A stretch of DNA of 64,000 nucleotides from assembly GCA_036971615.1 (NCBI GenBank), contig JAYKKR010000020.1:434001-498000 (forward strand), read 5' to 3'. The position numbers and the translations under genes are program-made. This DNA comes from Amyloporia xantha. Lineage: Eukaryota > Basidiomycota > Agaricomycetes > Polyporales > Adustoporiaceae. Shown here in pieces: positions 34,601 to 46,389 of this stretch. Under the pieces are notes generated by a model. It did not search any database. It was not told the DNA's origin and saw only the letters and a program-made list of their open reading frames with translations. Numbering within the stretch: the stretch's first letter is position 1; every line of letters starts with the position of its first letter.

Positions 34601-35193
34601 GTCTAGACTGCTTACGAGGTTTCGCATTCGGAGTCGTTGGCTGAAGACTTGTCTCGTTACCAATCGTAGCCGCTTCGTCTCCGTTATTAGGGTATCTAGA
34701 GCCATGCAAAGGTTGTATATTGCTTATAGATGATGCTTGACGTTTCCGCTTGGAAGAGCCAATCCTGGAGATCGCAGACGCTCGGGAATTTGCAAGAAGT
34801 GAAGGAGTATACGGGGGCTGAGTAGATAAAGGTATAGATCGGCTGCGAGAAGTCTACGCACAGTGTTGGTTCTCAACTTCACGCCGAAATCGCAGGCGAA
34901 CTCACAGAATTTCGGCCCAATCGCAACATTTCCTCTGGAGGAGGGCTGATGAGCATCCTTGTCGCATCAATGTCGCCCTGCTGTTGAGACGAAGGCGGTG
35001 TTAAAAGGCCAGAGTCAGAGTAATGAGTGTCGCGGGGTGCATTCGCATAGCCCAGTACAAGAGGGGTCGCATGCTTGGGCCTCGAGGCTTTCGCGTTGCG
35101 CCTCGTCGGTCGTAGTAAGTCATCGAGAGCTGGCAAGCTACCTTGTGAATGTTCGCGGCCGTTCATGATAGGAGGAACATTTTCCATCACCAA
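31648..35193 (-). CDS. conserved Ser/Pro-rich protein of unknown function
   Basis: Four exons give a protein of about 1,050 residues. The first begins MVMENVPPIMNGREH and contains the LLTPPSSQQQ stretch. A large second exon is highly disordered: many SP/TP sites such as SPVRKRERVS, acidic runs near EEDDAEEELVYRE, and basic stretches such as KSSKRKSVSTRR. The third exon contains the best conserved-looking block, GLPHGWTKLDWKLLDACFTD followed by ERIAVG and VVDRFVQQQGG. The last contains MDILRRAQALQKKQRSGKIA, poly-Pro segments and a basic end. Splice joins at about 34905, 32965-33050 and 32440-32380 are in frame, though the second has alternative acceptors. Abundant proline-directed phosphorylation sites suggest a cell-cycle or scaffold protein, which is inference. 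It is transcribed divergently from the phosphoesterase gene. Confidence 0.65.
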
Positions 35194-35711
35194 CCAACTA
35201 GATGGAATTCAGAATATGGAGAAAGCTGAAGATGCAAGACAGGAGGTTAGCGGCGAAACAATGAGTACGGTGGCATATTCCGGTCGCTTCTCAACCAGTA
35301 GGTCAGCAGACCGCGTCGTTGGAATCATGTGACTGACGCGTCCATCCAAACGCGTCCTGCCCAGTCCGCAAAGCTCTTCCCATAAACGCGTAAAATATGT
35401 TTCGCTGGGTCTTCGGACGACGATGCGACACGGATCACTGACCTTTAATGCTGACCACTCCATTTCCTGCCCTCCACAACTCGTAGTACAGCAAGTTGCA
35501 GCCAACGCACGTGGTTGGTTCGTCCTGCCATCACGAGCGAAGGGACTCTCCTAAACAGCCCCCGGGGCCAATGGATAGCCCTCTTGGCAACCACGTTCCA
35601 AACTTGTTCAAGCAACCGAGTGCCTCCTCGTGTTTGGTCAAGACTCAGATAACATCGAAGACTGGTGCGACTTTCAGCAGTCTACGGTCAACTCATTCGC
35701 CACCTCCCACC

Positions 35712-37600
35712 ATGATCATCCCCAGGTCCGCTCGCTATCTGTCGCTTGTCATTGTGGGTTGCATCCTCCACACCTGCACAGATGCTATCCCTGCTGCAAT
35801 TCGTCGTAAGTCGAGACAAAATCATTCAGAGGCGTTATCCTAGACTGATGCAATCTCCCGTCACACTGTTTTCAAATATCCGCAATCAGAAGTATCTCTG
35901 GCAGACCCTCTTGATCCATACCCTACCAAACCTCGCGTCACTTTTAGAAGCGATGGCACCTTCAAGATCACGCTTTTTGCTGATTTACATTTTGGCGAGA
36001 ACCCTTGGGACGCATGGGGCCCTCAGCAAGACGTTAACAGCACAGCTCTCATGAGACTCGTATTGGCAGACGAAAAGCCGGATTATGTGTCGGTTCATTC
36101 GTTGAAAAAGTTTGCTGACAGGATTTGACTTCTGACTTTTGGGATAGTGTTCTAAACGGAGATCTCATAACCGGAGAGAGTAGGTCGTCTTGCGCATGTC
36201 CTTCTATTTGGTCATTGATGGACTTCGTTTCGAAGACACTTTCAGGCAGAACTCCACCCACCTGATAGATGAGATTGTTGCACCTCTGAACGAGGTTGGG
36301 ATACCCTTCTCCTCTACACACGGCGTGCGTGATCTCAACAGGGTTGGATGTCGCTGCGTGCATTTATTGAGTCAATAATTACAGAACCACGACAATGAGC
36401 CAAATATTACACATCTTGAGGAGATCAGACGTGAGCAATTGGTCGCTCCGCTCAGCTACACCCGAACCGCACCCCCCGGCATAGGTGGAGAGGAAGGCCC
36501 TGGAACATACTGGGTGCCGGTGAGTAGCTATGCCTTTACATAATGTGCCCGAGAGATATGTACTGGTCTTTGACCTTCTCGATGATATTTATTCTCTAGG
36601 TCTATGAACATGAGACCGGTATGTGAGACAAGACGTGGCGTACTCTTTCTTAATCTCAATTTGTAGATGCTGCTCCGGTATTGATCTTATGGTTCTTCGA
36701 TTCACGCGGTACGCCTTTTGAAAATCCATCTCGGAATCACGCCTGCTGATGGTTCGCTTCCACCGAAATCAGGTGGATATAGTCCGGGCAGTAATTCCAC
36801 GCCAGTACCTGACTGGGTAGATGAAACCGTGGCGGGTTGGATTGAACAACAAACCTCCCTAATGGATGCTGCATGGGGTTCTAGTGACAATAGAGGAGCA
36901 TTAGCCTTTGTGCATATTCCTCCGTAAGTTCCCCACACATCATCTACTAGGAGCTGTTAAGACGTCCCTTGCTAGGCATGCTATCCAAGCCCTACAGCCA
37001 AACTTGAACAGCACTCGAGATCCGGGGCTGAATGGTGCGTAATGGACACGTGCGGCCACTTCCGTACAGATGTGTCGTAAACACAGACACAGTTGCATAA
37101 TGGCTAAATAATCTCCCTTTCACGTCGGTAGCCGACGTATTAGGGTCTGGGTCTACACAGGCCACCACGGATGCCTCTAATAATGGCAAAGACCAGCCAT
37201 TCTGGGATGCACTCAATAAATATGTCAAGAATCTACATGCTGTGTTTTCTGGTCACGGTCAGTGGTCGTCTTTGAGTGTGAATGTTATCGCATAATGACG
37301 TTGGCCTACCTGTACATATAGATCATGGTGATGAATGGTGCGTACGAGAACCGACTAAGAACGTTATTTTCTGCTTTAGTAAACATTCAGGGTAAGATGC
37401 TCAACTACTGATTTACGATCTTCTTTACCATTACACTGTCCTTTATTAGATATGGTGGATACAGTGACGCAGGATGGGGCCACGGAGTGCGCAACATTGT
37501 GTTCCCGTCTCCGCAACCCAACGCTGCATTGCAGTCATGGATCGGATTGGAAAATGGTGAGACTAGGGCTATGGTTACATTGGACGCAAACTACAACTAG
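35712..37600 (+). CDS. secreted calcineurin-like metallophosphoesterase
   Basis: The ATG at 35712 starts a signal peptide (MIIPRSARYLSLVIVGCILH, cleavage likely after TDA). Ten or so exons join in frame. All metal-binding blocks of the calcineurin-like phosphoesterase fold are present in order: FADLHFGENPWDAWG, VLNGDLITGE, HGNHDNEPN, FVHIPPHAIQ and FSGHDHGDEW. The chain ends VTLDANYN at TAG 37598-37600. Exon 2 begins at 35890. The intron after STHG interrupts the GNHD motif coding sequence exactly, which confirms the splice. The length of about 390 residues fits fungal extracellular phosphatases of the Dcr2/purple-acid-like type. Substrate is unknown; phosphate scavenging is likely. It appears intact. 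Confidence 0.85.
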
Positions 37601-37934
37601 CAAGGTGCTGCTATACTATACACATCCGTATGGATATTATTCAATATAGTTCCGGTACTGAATCCCACCATCCACTAGTCTTGAGAAGGAAAAGGATTCA
37701 AACAAGTTTAAGGAAGATGGTCCTGCCAGCTACGAAAGAAGGCGGCATCGAAGAACAATATATAATCGCTGCTGCTACAGTCCAATAGCTTTCTTAAGGC
37801 CGAGAGAAATACAACTCATTCGCTGCGGCGTTGTGGAGGCAGTGCTCGGAGCTCCTAAATGTGAGGCCCGACTGAGTGCACGACAAGTTCACGCATGTTA
37901 TCTTTCGAGCTAGTTAGCTAAGGGGTAGAGAAGG

Positions 37935-39782
37935 TCAATTCTTTTGCTGATAGACGATAGATACCGAGCAAATTCGAACCTTGATTCCAATCAATATCCC
38001 TTCATCCATCAACACACTTTCATACTCATACGCCTCACGTGTGGTGGAAACCATGTACGGTAGGGCAGAAAGGACTGGCTCCTCGAATATGGGCGACGAC
38101 AGCACGTCTGAATTCATCTCGAAGTGAATAGACGCCTTCGTCTCAGGATCCACGTATTCTAGGGGATCGACCTCGCCTCCAGTCGTCGCATGTCGTCGAT
38201 TGTGCATAAACCGGCGAATGGCCGTCTGGTTGAAGTCATACACCTTGATCGGCGCTGGTACATGACGACTTATCGTGACATACCGTTGGCCGCAGCTCGT
38301 CGTGATCCATTGGGTGGCGTGATCATTGGCATCGAACCACCTACAGACGGCAGGGCCCCATGACGTCCAAGAAATAGTGCTGTCACCAGGAGGACTGAAG
38401 TTGTTATTGTGTACCACATCAACATCACGAGCCGAAGAATGGGAAGGAACCATAGCAAGGAGGGACGCGCGGTGAACAACGAGGGATAGCGAATGAAGGA
38501 GATGGTCCCCTTCCAGTGCGACGACATTGAAAACCATAATGGCTTGAGCTGGGTCGCTGCGAAAGGGAACGCTGTCCCTATATGTGGCTTTTCCGGCAGG
38601 TCCAAAAGGATTCGGTTCCGAGCGGCACCAAACCTTGAACAGAAGGCTTGTCAAAGCAAGAGGCGGAAGGGCCAAGCTGCATGCTGTCTCCAGCTCAGCC
38701 GGACACTCTTCGCCGTTGTTCGCAGATGATTCAGTAACGAATAAACGGCAAAGCTCGAGTGTGTTCGCCATAAGATTCGGTAGGACAATGACGTCTGGAG
38801 AAACGAAGCTAAAGGCATTGTAATCTGCCGACGATGCATGTCGGACCTGCCAAAGGATACGAGACAATTCAGACAACTATTTAACTTGCAAGTAATGAGA
38901 CTACATGACTCACATATGTCATTCTACCAGATTTCCAATCATATGCATGGAACACGACGTTGCGGCGTGTATGGTTAATGGATCGCCGATGGAGCAGAAT
39001 ACCGAGTGTGTTGCCGACAATCTCGACAGAAACACCACATTGACCAGGAGGAAATGACATGTTCGATAAATGAATGACCGGCTTGGAGGCAGCGGGGTGA
39101 TAATGACCTGTGGATATTTTGACCAAATGGATGTCGACCGAAGCCAATGAATAAGGAGCTGAGCTGTTTTGATGCCTACGGTGTGTCATTGCATGAACGT
39201 GAAGGTCAAAAAAGTGAGAAATAGAGGAACGCACGCATGCGTGACCACCGCTATGAGATCGTGCTCTTGGGCAGCCATTCCGATATCAACGACGCTCGCC
39301 TCCAGGTCAATCCTTGGCCACATCGGACATGGAGAATCTCGTGTTTCGCCCAGATTTGAAGGCTTTATAGCAGATGATAGTCGGAGATACCGCAAAGCGT
39401 CCGTGCCTTTCCATGCAGATGACACCCGACGGAGCGATTCACCAAGCAGGAAGACGCCACCGGTGAGGTCGTAGATCCCGGAAGGATTGTGGTTTATGTC
39501 GATGGAGGTCGTACGAGTAAATTCAAGGCACTCCCAGGCATTTTCTCTTTCTCTGAGAAGTTGAAGACGGTCGACGATGGGCCGAGATGTAGTGTATGGG
39601 TTATTCTCGATCGCCGCAACTTGCAACTCGGCCAGATACTGGAGCAAGACGTCTCTGTTGATCAAGTCATAGAGAAAACGATTAACGCGTTCGCAAGAAG
39701 CCAGATCAGAAAACGAGAGATGCGCGAGAATGTGAACAAGGAGCTCTACTGGGAGGTCGAGCAGCAGCGGACCCGAAGACAT
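37935..39782 (-). CDS. F-box protein
   Basis: Three exons: 39782-39235, 39163-38914 and 38846-37935. Joins are at donor GTGCGT/acceptor AACAG and donor GTGAGT/acceptor GGCAG, both keeping frame. The N-terminus carries an F-box at residues 7-45 (LDLPVELLVHILAHLSFSDL followed by ASCERVNRFLYDL), which recruits SKP1 in SCF ubiquitin ligases. The remaining 500 or so residues have no WD or LRR repeat I can see. They resemble the beta-rich C-terminal part of the large basidiomycete F-box family. The substrate is unknown. It is transcribed divergently from the histone deacetylase gene, with only 89 bp between the start codons. Confidence 0.8.
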
Positions 39783-39871
39783 GGTAGTAAGTGCTCAGGA
39801 TATAGATCTGACCGCATCATGATCAAGGATCGCAGGCCACTCAACGCCCGAATACGTTCTGTGCTGCATTG

Positions 39872-41477
39872 ATGTCTGTCGAAATCAATTCAGATTTGCG
39901 CAATGTTTGCTATGTTGTCTCTAACGAGCTTGTCAAGGTTCTTATCCTCGACGATTCCACCAATACACAGCTAATCGAGTTGGTCGCAGTACTCATCCCT
40001 ACTACCTTCCAACCCGAAGCGGTCTTTGCTTGTTCATTCGCTAGTAAAAGCATACGGTCTCTTGGAACCAGCCGCACGCGAGTCCAAGTTACGCCTGCAG
40101 ATTTTGAGACCCATTCCGGCCGACTTCAGAGACCTATCGGTTTACCACAGTCGAGATTATCTAGACCTTGTTCTCAACCCGGAAAACATGTCGACTTCTG
40201 TGCCAGACTCGGATGGACTACACAATGTTGAGTACGGTCTAGAGGAGGTCGATCAAGACTTTACGACGGCGTGTGTCAGTTGTAGCTAATATATGTTCCC
40301 AGGACTGTCCTCCTTTCGTCGGACTGTCTGAATATGTGCGTTTGGTGGCCGGGGCTTCTCTCGCAGGTAAACCATACGTCTCATCTAGTCTCAACATTTA
40401 TCTAAATCCAATTGTTGTCAAATTTCTGTCGTCTCCAAGCCGCAGATGCATTGCGTACTGGCCATGCCGATATTGCCATATGTTGGGACGGTGGAAGGTT
40501 TTCATTCACTGCCTTTTTGACGACTGTCTCGCTGATCAGCAATAGGCATCATGCTCATAAATCGAAAGCGTCGGGTTTCTGCTATGTAGCTGACTGTATC
40601 TTAGCGATCCTTGCTCTCAAACGTTTCCAGCCCTCGCAAAGCTTACCTTCCCGCAAGACTCGAATCATGTACCTCGACCTCGACCTCCACTTCTCTGACG
40701 CTGTATCGCAAGCGTTTTCTTCCTCTGCGAACACCTCTGGCGTCTCACAAGTACTCACACTATCTGTACATCATAGCGCTCCGGGATTTTTTCCCATATC
40801 AGAATTGTCGTCGCTCCCAGATCCGTCAAATCCCTTGCTTGACCCTTTCACCTTGTCCCTGCCACTATGTCGGGGAGCTTCAGACGCAACATTTGCTCGA
40901 ATATGGCACTGTGTCGAGGGCGTCAAAGATGCATTCCAACCTGATGTCGTCGTCGTCCAGTGTGGCGTGGATGGTCTCGCAGGTGACCCTAATGGGATCT
41001 GGAACTGGTCTCTGGGTGGTTCAGACGGTAGCCTAGGCTGGTGTATCCAAAATGTATGTCACACATGGAACTGTAAAGTTCTGCTACTAGGTGGAGGTAA
41101 GTGTAGCCATCTGTCAACTTTTCGAGGCCTATATGAGGTGCCATAGGCGGCTACAATTCAGCAAACGCAGCTCGTGCGTGGACATACCTAACGGCCATAG
41201 CTGTAAGTTATTAATGTCCACTCGGAGGTAAAATGTAGCTCATCAGATCTATTGGACTCAGATGGGAGAACCTCTCCCTCTTGATGCCGATATTCCTGAC
41301 CACTCAGCTTTTCCACTCTATGCGCCGTCGTTCACTCTAGATGTGCCTCCAGGGAATGCACAGGACCAAAATAGTGCAGAATATTTACAAGAAGTCGATG
41401 GGTGCTTCAAACGTGTAACAGAAGTTATTAGAGAAAGGATATCATTTACCGGAGAAAAACAGAGCGAGAGTGCATGA
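39872..41477 (+). CDS. class I histone deacetylase (HOS1/HDAC8-like)
   Basis: Zn-dependent lysine deacetylase acting on histones or other proteins. The ATG at 39872 gives MSVEINSDLRNVCYVVSNEL. After an intron come LLPSNPKRSLLVHSLVKAYG and YHSRDYLDLVL. Then PPFVGLSEYVRLVAGASLA, ADALRTGHADIAICWDGGR, a splice through to HHAHKSKASGFCYVADCILA (catalytic His pair), IMYLDLDLHFSDAVSQAF (Asp and His zinc ligands) and QCGVDGLAGDP (third ligand). LLLGGGGYN carries the transition-state Tyr. The chain ends EKQSESA at TGA 41475-41477. Seven exons read without a break; the first donor (GTTCTT) is atypical. The short length (about 400 residues) and sequence style favour the HDAC8/HOS1 branch over RPD3. It appears active. 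Confidence 0.85.
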
Positions 41478-41716
41478 TCTTTGACGAATTCAGAACATAG
41501 GCGGTAGATTGTGTCACGAAAATTAACGTTATGCAGTTACGAAGTAGTCACATATCCAATGTCACGCATCATCTTTGCTTGCCACCGTCCACTTTGAGTC
41601 TGACGGTAATTGCCCCCAGGTCATCCTGACCTTGGTAAGTACATTTACTTAATAAAAGTTCAAGTAGCACAGACAAATGACTACTGATAATTTCTATGTT
41701 CTGCAGGATTGGACTC

Positions 41717-42181
41717 ATGGTTCTCCCCCACAACTTGTGTGCACACGTCCAAAATGCTTTCCGCGCCAGACACAGACGCATCGCGGTCCCCCACACGGTC
41801 CAGAATCTCGGCATATTATCCATCTTACTCCGCTCTGGCTTCATAGTCTCTCTGACGCGCGGAACTGTCGATAACCCTTCTCCGGAAGCCTTTCAGGAGA
41901 CTGGCGACGCCCACCGACGTATATGGGCAGATCTCAAGTATCGAGACGACCGACCAGTCTTGAACGATATGGAGCTCATCAGTAAACCGAGCAAGCCTAT
42001 ATTCATGGATGTCGGCGAGATTAGGCGGCTTTGCTCTGGACGGAGGGCGCAAACCATCAAACCTCTGCGAATGGGCGAGATCGCAGTCGTACGAACAAAA
42101 AGTCAGGAGTACGAGTGGCTTGAGGCGAGAGAGGCATTGCAGCTTAATATCGGCGGAGAGGTTATCTGTAGAGCTCGGTAA
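41717..42181 (+). CDS. mrps8: mitochondrial ribosomal protein uS8m
   Basis: A single exon of 154 codons from the ATG at 41717. MVLPHNLCAHVQNAFRARH, VPHTVQNLGILSILLRSGFI and a C-terminal GEVICRAR are characteristic of uS8 of the mitochondrial small subunit, which binds 16S-like rRNA in the central domain. The frame is open for seven codons upstream of this ATG, but the homologous start context (MxLPHxLCAH) and the CTGCAG acceptor-like sequence just before it support the choice. It may have an intron in its 5' UTR (about 41637-41705). It lies 240 bp downstream of the histone deacetylase on the same strand. Confidence 0.85.
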   Translation: MVLPHNLCAHVQNAFRARHRRIAVPHTVQNLGILSILLRSGFIVSLTRGTVDNPSPEAFQETGDAHRRIWADLKYRDDRPVLNDMELISKPSKPIFMDVGEIRRLCSGRRAQTIKPLRMGEIAVVRTKSQEYEWLEAREALQLNIGGEVICRAR

Positions 42182-42542
42182 CGCCGCGTATGGCTTATAT
42201 GCAACGTGCGTACTTGCAGTCTTAAGCAGACCTGTATTATTGACGGAGTTTTCACACTCGGTTAGCTGCCCCTCTTATAATGAACCACACTAGAGGCCCT
42301 GCTTTGAAAGCAGCACTGGCACTTCATGCTGCGCGACGAGCTTGAAATATTTGTACTTCCATGACCTGCCTCCGCTGACACGCAGGAAAGGTTGCGCCGC
42401 TTCATCGCGAGGTTTGATCTCCAAAAACAGTCTCAATATTTGAACGTTCACTCCTAGAATATACAACTGTTGGAACCATATATATAATGCAAGTGCGATA
42501 GAATGGTCCTCTGGGGTCTGACAACATGACAATGACTAGCTT

Positions 42543-45500
42543 TCAACTGACATGCCGACTCCTCCGTTGCTTATTGGCAGTTCCAGGTCGTTCCATTGCT
42601 GTCTTCAAAGCACGAATTGTTGTCACAATCTCATCTGCAGAAACATCAGGTCGAACATCCTAGACATATCCAAATTTCACTCACTCGCTATCTTTGGATT
42701 CTCGGCCTCGAAATCATAGCGTTTGTTCCTCTCGGCATTACTATGCACAACGAGCTTGAAAGTCGAGCTGTTCTTGCTTGACTGCTGGCAGACGACCAAG
42801 CTCCTCAGGTGATACGAAGAAGTCTTGCCACTCTCGAATACGTGTTTGGCCTTATTCGTCATGGGTATGATCTACAGCAAGTAGAGATGAGCGTTTCGAA
42901 CCAACAATAAAGAGAGCTATCCCAAACATGTATGTATCCCCCATCAATAGCCAAAAGTCTCGCACTGCGCGTAACAAGCATGGGCACTTTGCGATATACG
43001 GTGTATTTCTATGTCGAAATTGTCAGTCGTGGGTAAGCATGTACAACAACCGAGAACATTCACCCTGTACGCATTCGTGTAGTCGAACATGGAGTTGAAG
43101 GATGGCTCCAGGACCTCTGAGTTTCGTTTAAATATCGAGGCTGTCGTATAGGAGGCGTCAGACTTCTGTACGAGGTGGTGTAAGAACGCCTACCGTTGGG
43201 ATCAGTGGTCCTCGCAGATTCGTGGCTCATCTCAACACCGTAGTTTTGCAACATATTCTTCTTCATGAGAATAAGATCGCGCTTGCCTTGCAGACTTTTG
43301 ACTGTCCGGTCCAGCGGTATGTACACCTTCATTGGACCAAGATCAAGGACAAGGGCGTAGTCCTTCGGATTGCTCAATTTGCGCTTCTGGCAGACAATGT
43401 CAAGCACTTCAGCCATGTACATTCCACTAGATCTGTTGGAGCCACCAGCTGTCAACTACTGAATCACTTCATTATCAATTGGGGACCTACGCAGGTATAG
43501 TGGTTGAGATATGGCCAGCATCAGCTGTGTCCGCGATCCTGATTCGGAGGAATTGCGGAGGACCATGGCTTGCTGAAGGGCCAAGAGAGCTTGGGAACAT
43601 CCCGACTGAAGATGCCAAGGAACTAAGGCCCGCACTGGTACCCAAGAAGCCATCAACAGGCGGTGCAAGTGCCGGGGGAGCATTAGCCATATTCAGAAGG
43701 CCGACAGACTTTTTCTTCTTGACGACGATACGGGAAAGGCGCCGTTGAATCTTAGATTCCAGGGTCTTATTTTGTTGAACTGACGCGGCATAAATTCAGT
43801 CAAAGTCAAAATAAGGTGAATTATGACATGATGAGAGAATGACTGACCTTGAGCCGGAGTTGCTTCGAGCACAGCATACGCGTCAAAATTGAACTTGGAA
43901 ATTTTGCCTGTCCGATCAGGGGCTATAACGAGTCGCTCTGTGAGTACACGAAGCCCTATCCAGAGCGACAATATACTTACGAGGGAAATCCTCGTCAACC
44001 TCTCCGTCGTCTTCGGCAATGCGCATTATCCAGCCGACGGCAGAACACCGTACTTCCCATCTAGGATCCTCCTCACCTTCCAGGCCTTCGTCTAGTCTAG
44101 GTGACCATTCTTCCTCCCAGTAGCTCCATAACGCGAAGCCTAAGACCTCCTCCACAGTTGCATCCTTTCGAACTTTCAGTTTAAGAGGCCGTCCGGCAGG
44201 CTCACGCGCATGAGGGAAGTAAACATTGACGTTCATACTCTCAGCATCTGAGCGTCCAGAAATGGCGCTGTAAAGCTCCGTGAAGGGATTTGAGGATGAT
44301 GAAGAACCGGAGGTGTCCGCAAGCATTGCGGTCAGTGCCGACTTCACCGGTCGCACTGAATGCACAGGGAGACGTGCAAAGATATTATCTGAGTCGCCAT
44401 TAGTGATACCAGCAGCCGAGGTAGATGCCGTTTCTGTAAGCTGAAGAGGAACATTTATAGGATTGATCTTCTGCGCTTTGGGCGCCGGAATGACCATATC
44501 GAAGCCAAGCTCGATTGGAGCTGACTCTTCCGGCCTGTCTGGCAGAACGTCGACGGGTACTTCTTCACTGTTTCTGTTTTCGCGAACGGGACTAAGCCGG
44601 CTATGGACGCGAGCGTTATTAGTCGGCGGTAATGATGCCCCAATCATGGAAGAAGATACTGTGGACATGACCGAGTTCGTTCCGGATAATATCGAGACAC
44701 TGTCGCTGTCTGATTGTATATCTTCTAAAACGCCAAGACCACGAGATGCCGCAAAGTCACTGCATAAAGGAAGCCGCATATTCAATTCACGGGATAAGAA
44801 TTTCGAATACTTTCGAACACATACGGATCAGATTCATCACCGTCAATGTCAATGCTCTCATCGGCATCCGCAACGAGATCGAAATCGTCCTCATCTTCGT
44901 CCTCATCAAGCTCAGGCTCTTCCTCGTCATCAGCTTCCGATTCGGATTCTGAGGAAAGTTCTGGATTAAGAGTTGCAGTGTTTGGTACTTGAAAAGCAGG
45001 AGGATGTTGACGAGCGAGCATTCGCTGTCTGCGCCTTGCCTCCATTTCCGCAGCACCTTTGAACTTGGGGTGGAATTCTGGAGAAATTGCCTTTGGAGAA
45101 TCACGATCCTCGTTCATAGCTGCCTGAGGAGTCTTATCTATGGACACGACATCTATCGGGGTGCTCTTTTCTGGGGACTTCACGGCATCGGCATCGGTAG
45201 ACGGAGCAGAGAGAGAGGTAGCGACCTCTTGCTCCAATATTGGCTCCGATTTGTTCTGTTCCTCATCGCCAACTGTCCCCATCTCGCTCGGAGGGCGCAG
45301 AGAGAATCGATATGAGCTCTTAGAGACAGACCCACGCTTGCCAGATACTCGGAGGCCCATCGCACCTGCTCGCGAAGGTCCCATGATTGTGGTGGTGTAT
45401 TTCAATCTAGTAGCTCCAGGAAAGCCAGATTGTCCATGGGAACGACTGCTAGGACCTTCATCGTCACTCGGTGTCGGGCTAGAAGGCATCGCAAGCTCGG

Positions 45501-45717
45501 GCCACCTTTCAACATCAGCCAGGCTAGAGGCAATGATGTAGGAGTTGGCGTCGTAAGACGGGTCAAGAGAAATGAGCCTAGAGCCATAGGGATCATCTAC
45601 ATGGCGCAGATAATTCAGTCGTAAGCTGTGAATAAGATAGCTGCAGGCAAGTTAGCAAACTTTAGGAATGGTGAATGAGTAAGCTAGGACGTACTCGGGG
45701 TCGTTGATGAGCGACAT
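42543..45717 (-). CDS. sin1: TORC2 subunit SIN1/AVO1
   Basis: Essential, substrate-recruiting subunit of TOR complex 2. Exon 1 begins at 45717 (MSLINDPE) and splices to YLIHSLRLNYLRHVDDPYGS, which is conserved at SIN1 N-termini. A long acidic, Ser-rich linker follows. The CRIM domain lies at about 44230-43990: VNVYFPHAREPAGRPLKLKV, ATVEEVLGFALWSYWEEEW and AVGWIMRIAEDDGEVDEDFP. After FNFDAYAVLEATPAQ comes a Ras-binding-like domain with FLRIRIADTADAG, AEVLDIVCQKRKLSNPKDYA and MKVYIPLDRTVKSLQGKRDL. The C-terminal PH domain contains SYHLRSLVVCQQSSKNSSTF, FKLVVHSNAERNKRYDFEAE and EIVTTIRALKTAMERPGT, ending at TGA 42545-42543. All domains expected of SIN1 are in order, and the gene looks intact with about nine exons. 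Confidence 0.9.
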
Positions 45718-46116
45718 CTTGAACGTCGAGGAATGTACTGAGCTTACCCCAAATGAACACGATGTGACACCCCTGAGCGGGATTATAGGATCGGGAGGAG
45801 AGATGCACGACGGTATGTGATGCTTTCCAATATGTAGTCTCTGTCTCTAGTAGTGAAGACCACGAAGACACAACTGTAGCAGTGCAAGTTGTAATTACAA
45901 GCTAAATGAGCCTCGCGCTGAGTCGATCTGCTCATTGGCCGCTGATCTTTCCACCTAAGTCGACGGCAGTAAATCCTTCAAGTTCATCTAACTAGAGATC
46001 TTCTGCACATTGGTTGAGTTCCGTCTCAGATCTCACTATCCACTGTTGCATATAGGAGCTGCACGATCGTCATCTTCCTTTAATTCTCCAACTTACGCAC
46101 GGACCCGGACTTGTCA

Positions 46117-46389
46117 ATGCTCGCCCGCAATCTACCACAGTACTTCAAAACAACTGTTTCTAAAACTCGAGTCCTCAAGCAGCTCGAGGATACAAAAGCA
46201 TGGAGAATTGAGGACCTGTTACAATTGCTTGGTATATTACTTTTGGTCATGATAGCCTTCCACTGCCCGAATTCTCTAATCAGGCTTCGACATCACCCCT
46301 ATCATTCTTCTGGTCATCCGCAAGGCGTTTCCGGACTTTGTCCACCTCTCGGTTCCAGTCTGTCTTCAGACATATCCACACACCTATAG
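46117..46389 (+). CDS. possible small gene, hypothetical
   Basis: The ATG at 46117 opens a frame reading MLARNLPQYFKTTVSKTRVL then KQLEDTKAWRIEDLLQLLG, followed either by a hydrophobic run (ILLLVMIAF) or by an intron with GTATAT...ATCAG boundaries. The composition looks more protein-like than chance and would suit a small mitochondrial membrane protein. However, the 3' part overlaps the last exon of the MATE gene on the other strand, and I recognise no family. Confidence 0.22.
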   Translation: MLARNLPQYFKTTVSKTRVLKQLEDTKAWRIEDLLQLLGILLLVMIAFHCPNSLIRLRHHPYHSSGHPQGVSGLCPPLGSSLSSDISTHL

